NCBI GenBank assembly: GCA_038223165.1 | Contig: JBBRHE010000075.1 | Span: 1 to 15,274 of the forward strand | DNA from: DASYHQ01 sp038223165 | GTDB taxonomy: Bacteria > Planctomycetota > Phycisphaerae > Tepidisphaerales > Tepidisphaeraceae | Length of the DNA: 15,274 nucleotides | Direction of reading: 5' to 3' | Notes under the pieces: generated by a model | What the model saw: only the letters and a program-made list of their open reading frames with translations | What the model was told of the DNA's origin: nothing | The model's database searches: none | In this document: piece by piece, positions 13,769 to 15,274 of the stretch | How the letters are laid out: the number at the start of each line of letters is the position of its first letter | Position numbering within the stretch: position 1 is the first letter of the stretch | Translations under genes and position numbers: made by a program

Positions 13769-14593
13769 TTAAGCCGATTGTCGTGAAAGGTGCTGTTGCA
13801 AGGTCACAAAGACGTCATAAGCCGCATGGGCGCCAGCAGTTATCCCAAATCCTCGGGTCAAAAACAGGGCTCCGAAATATATCCCTGCCACTGTGCGAAA
13901 CGCAAAACTTGGTAACTGGAAATCTTCCGTCCCCAAGTAATGGTATAGGGAAAAGAGAAATGCCGACACCACTACCATCAATACGGCCGAACTGGCAGAG
14001 CCAAACTTGAATAAGTCACGCAGAAGGAAGCTCAACGCGGTAAACGCGATGAGGCGAAAGACCAGTTCTTCGTAAATCCCTGCGCCGAGCGATAATACAA
14101 CCAGTCCACTGGTGCTTGTCGTCGCCATCAGGTGGATGGACTTGACGTAGTACATCACGGCGTAACCAATGATGACCAATGGAATTGCCATCGCACAACT
14201 TTCCACCGCCATCGCGACGCAGGTCTTGGGGTGTAACGTCCAACTGTCGTTACGAGCGATGTGCCACGCAAGCAGCAGCACGACGACCGCCAATGCCGGC
14301 AGGTGGCGACCGGTCGCGCCGAACAGCATGAAGAACTGCTGCATCAGGCTAAATGCGATGATGTGCTGGGTTCCCGTTTCGGGGTCCGACAGCCACCATT
14401 CCGTGCCGATTTCGTAAGCGACGATCAACGGCAAGAGAAAGAGCAGGCTGGTCAGTGGGAGTTCAGAACGTTCGAGGTAGTTTTTGGGGACCCGCCGAGC
14501 GCCGGGGGTCGAGGCGGGTGTGGAAATGCCCATGTCGACACCACTACTGCCGACCCCACCGCGAGCCGTCGACCCTGCGACCGAGCGCGTCAT
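13769..14593 (-). CDS. CPBP family intramembrane glutamic protease
   Basis: Integral membrane protein of 274 aa. The N-terminal 40 residues are polar and rich in Ser, Gly and Arg. Several hydrophobic helices follow, starting at about 47-61 (PLTSLLFLLPLIVAY). The CPBP (Abi/Rce1-like) motifs are present: EELVFR with Glu175, Glu176 and Arg180; FSLYH with His218; and HAAYD with His256 and Asp260, where many members have Asn. The family cleaves peptides within the membrane, for example prenylated proteins or bacteriocin-related substrates; the substrate here is unknown. The ATG overlaps the fliM stop codon as ATGA, so translation is probably coupled. A second start (Met21) is possible and would remove the polar leader. 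Confidence 0.87.
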   Translation of the reverse strand: MTRSVAGSTARGGVGSSGVDMGISTPASTPGARRVPKNYLERSELPLTSLLFLLPLIVAYEIGTEWWLSDPETGTQHIIAFSLMQQFFMLFGATGRHLPALAVVVLLLAWHIARNDSWTLHPKTCVAMAVESCAMAIPLVIIGYAVMYYVKSIHLMATTSTSGLVVLSLGAGIYEELVFRLIAFTALSFLLRDLFKFGSASSAVLMVVVSAFLFSLYHYLGTEDFQLPSFAFRTVAGIYFGALFLTRGFGITAGAHAAYDVFVTLQQHLSRQSA

Positions 14594-15274
14594 CGTGAAT
14601 CACCGGTCTTGGTGGGCACTTCGTTGGCACCATCCACGGCCCGTGTGATTCGGATCGACTTGCTGCCGCGGAACTGTCCTAACTGCCCGAGGAACTTGTT
14701 CTTACCTTCCACGACGACCAGGCAGTCCTTGGACGAGTCCTTGTCGGTCGTGATAATGTCCCCGACCTGCAGTGACATCAGTTCGCTCATGCGGATCGTT
14801 GTTTGCGCCAGGAAAACGCGCATCTCGACCGGGGCGTTGTTGACGTTTTTGGTCAGCTTCCGCAGGTGGTCTTCCTGACCCCCTTTTCGCTGGTAACTGA
14901 ACCAGTTCTGGGCCGCCAGGACGCCCATGATGGGCTCGATGACGTTGTAGGGGATGCACAGGCTCATCGTGCCGGCGCGATTGCCCATTTTTAGTTCAAA
15001 ACCGATGACCACGACCGTTTCGTTCGGTGGGACGATCTGCACCAGTTGTGGGTTGCTTTCAAAGTCGTCGACCTTGAACGTGGTCGGCGTCAGGTTGCTC
15101 CAGGCTTCGGACAGGTGATGCGTCGCGCGATCGGTGATGCGCTGCACGAGGCGCTGCTCGATCTGGGTGAGTGGGCGCTGCGGAATGAAGAGGTCGGCGT
15201 TGGAGCCGCCAAGGAGCCGATCGATGACCGGATAGATAATCAGCGGGCTGATCTCCAGGCAGAGTTGCCCGTCT
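14590..15274 (-). CDS. fliM: Flagellar motor switch protein FliM (N-terminus beyond window)
   Basis: The C-terminal 227 residues of FliM, a component of the flagellar C-ring that receives CheY-P and sets rotation direction. The frame remains open to the window edge at 15274, so the N-terminal CheY-binding segment is not visible. The upstream coding sequence reads CLEISPLIIYPVIDRLLGGS and RPLTQIEQRLVQRI, characteristic of the FliM middle domain. The C-terminal SpoA (surface presentation of antigens) domain is VEMRVFLAQTTIRMSELMSL through GQFRGSKSIRITRA. No frameshift or missing core residue was seen. The stop overlaps the CPBP protease start by four bases. The organism is presumably motile. 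Confidence 0.93.
   Translation of the reverse strand, partial: DGQLCLEISPLIIYPVIDRLLGGSNADLFIPQRPLTQIEQRLVQRITDRATHHLSEAWSNLTPTTFKVDDFESNPQLVQIVPPNETVVVIGFELKMGNRAGTMSLCIPYNVIEPIMGVLAAQNWFSYQRKGGQEDHLRKLTKNVNNAPVEMRVFLAQTTIRMSELMSLQVGDIITTDKDSSKDCLVVVEGKNKFLGQLGQFRGSKSIRITRAVDGANEVPTKTGDSR

Overview
This GC-rich window looks like bacterial chromosomal DNA with moderately dense coding on both strands. The gene content is mostly housekeeping and envelope functions. The C-terminal part of a flagellar switch protein (FliM), a DUF2617-like protein, a GT41-like glycosyltransferase, weak Shine-Dalgarno sites and abundant palindromic intergenic repeats together suggest a flagellated planctomycete, possibly of the class Phycisphaerae. 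That assignment is inference from gene character; no rRNA or other marker gene is present.

Layout. 77-859 (+): a TrmH/SpoU-family RNA 2'-O-methyltransferase. 1063-2475 (+): soluble pyridine nucleotide transhydrogenase SthA. 2476-2988: a 513-base gap with only short repeats. 2989-3723 (-): a short-chain reductase with pteridine-reductase (FolM/PTR1-type) active-site signatures. 3724-4150: a gap holding a strongly folded candidate RNA that ends in a clear intrinsic terminator just ahead of the next gene. 4151-6508 (+): an ABC exporter half-transporter with a long N-terminal extension containing a zinc ribbon. 6590-7090 (+): a GNAT-like acetyltransferase, followed by a palindromic repeat element. 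7219-8175 (+): a MOSC-DinB fusion, close to a DUF1854 protein (8178-8666) and an ACT-domain threonine ammonia-lyase (8736-9938); these three probably form an operon. 9971-10618 (-): a DUF502 membrane protein. 10619-10941: a second palindromic element made of 8-bp units. 10942-12606 (+): a GT-B glycosyltransferase. 12607-13006: related palindromes in opposite orientations, then a perfect bidirectional terminator. 13007-13558 (-): a DUF2617-like protein. 13769-14593 (-): a CPBP intramembrane protease overlapping fliM (14590 to beyond the window end) by four bases.

Themes. SthA balances NADH and NADPH, and the pteridine reductase-like enzyme would use NADPH. The most intriguing functional link is the ABC exporter with its unusual cytosolic N-terminus and the separate DUF1854 protein encoded two genes downstream, because DUF1854 is known as a domain attached to or accompanying ABC exporters. 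The most intriguing non-coding signal is the folded, terminator-ended RNA directly upstream of that exporter. No CRISPR array, transposase, phage gene, tRNA or rRNA was seen.
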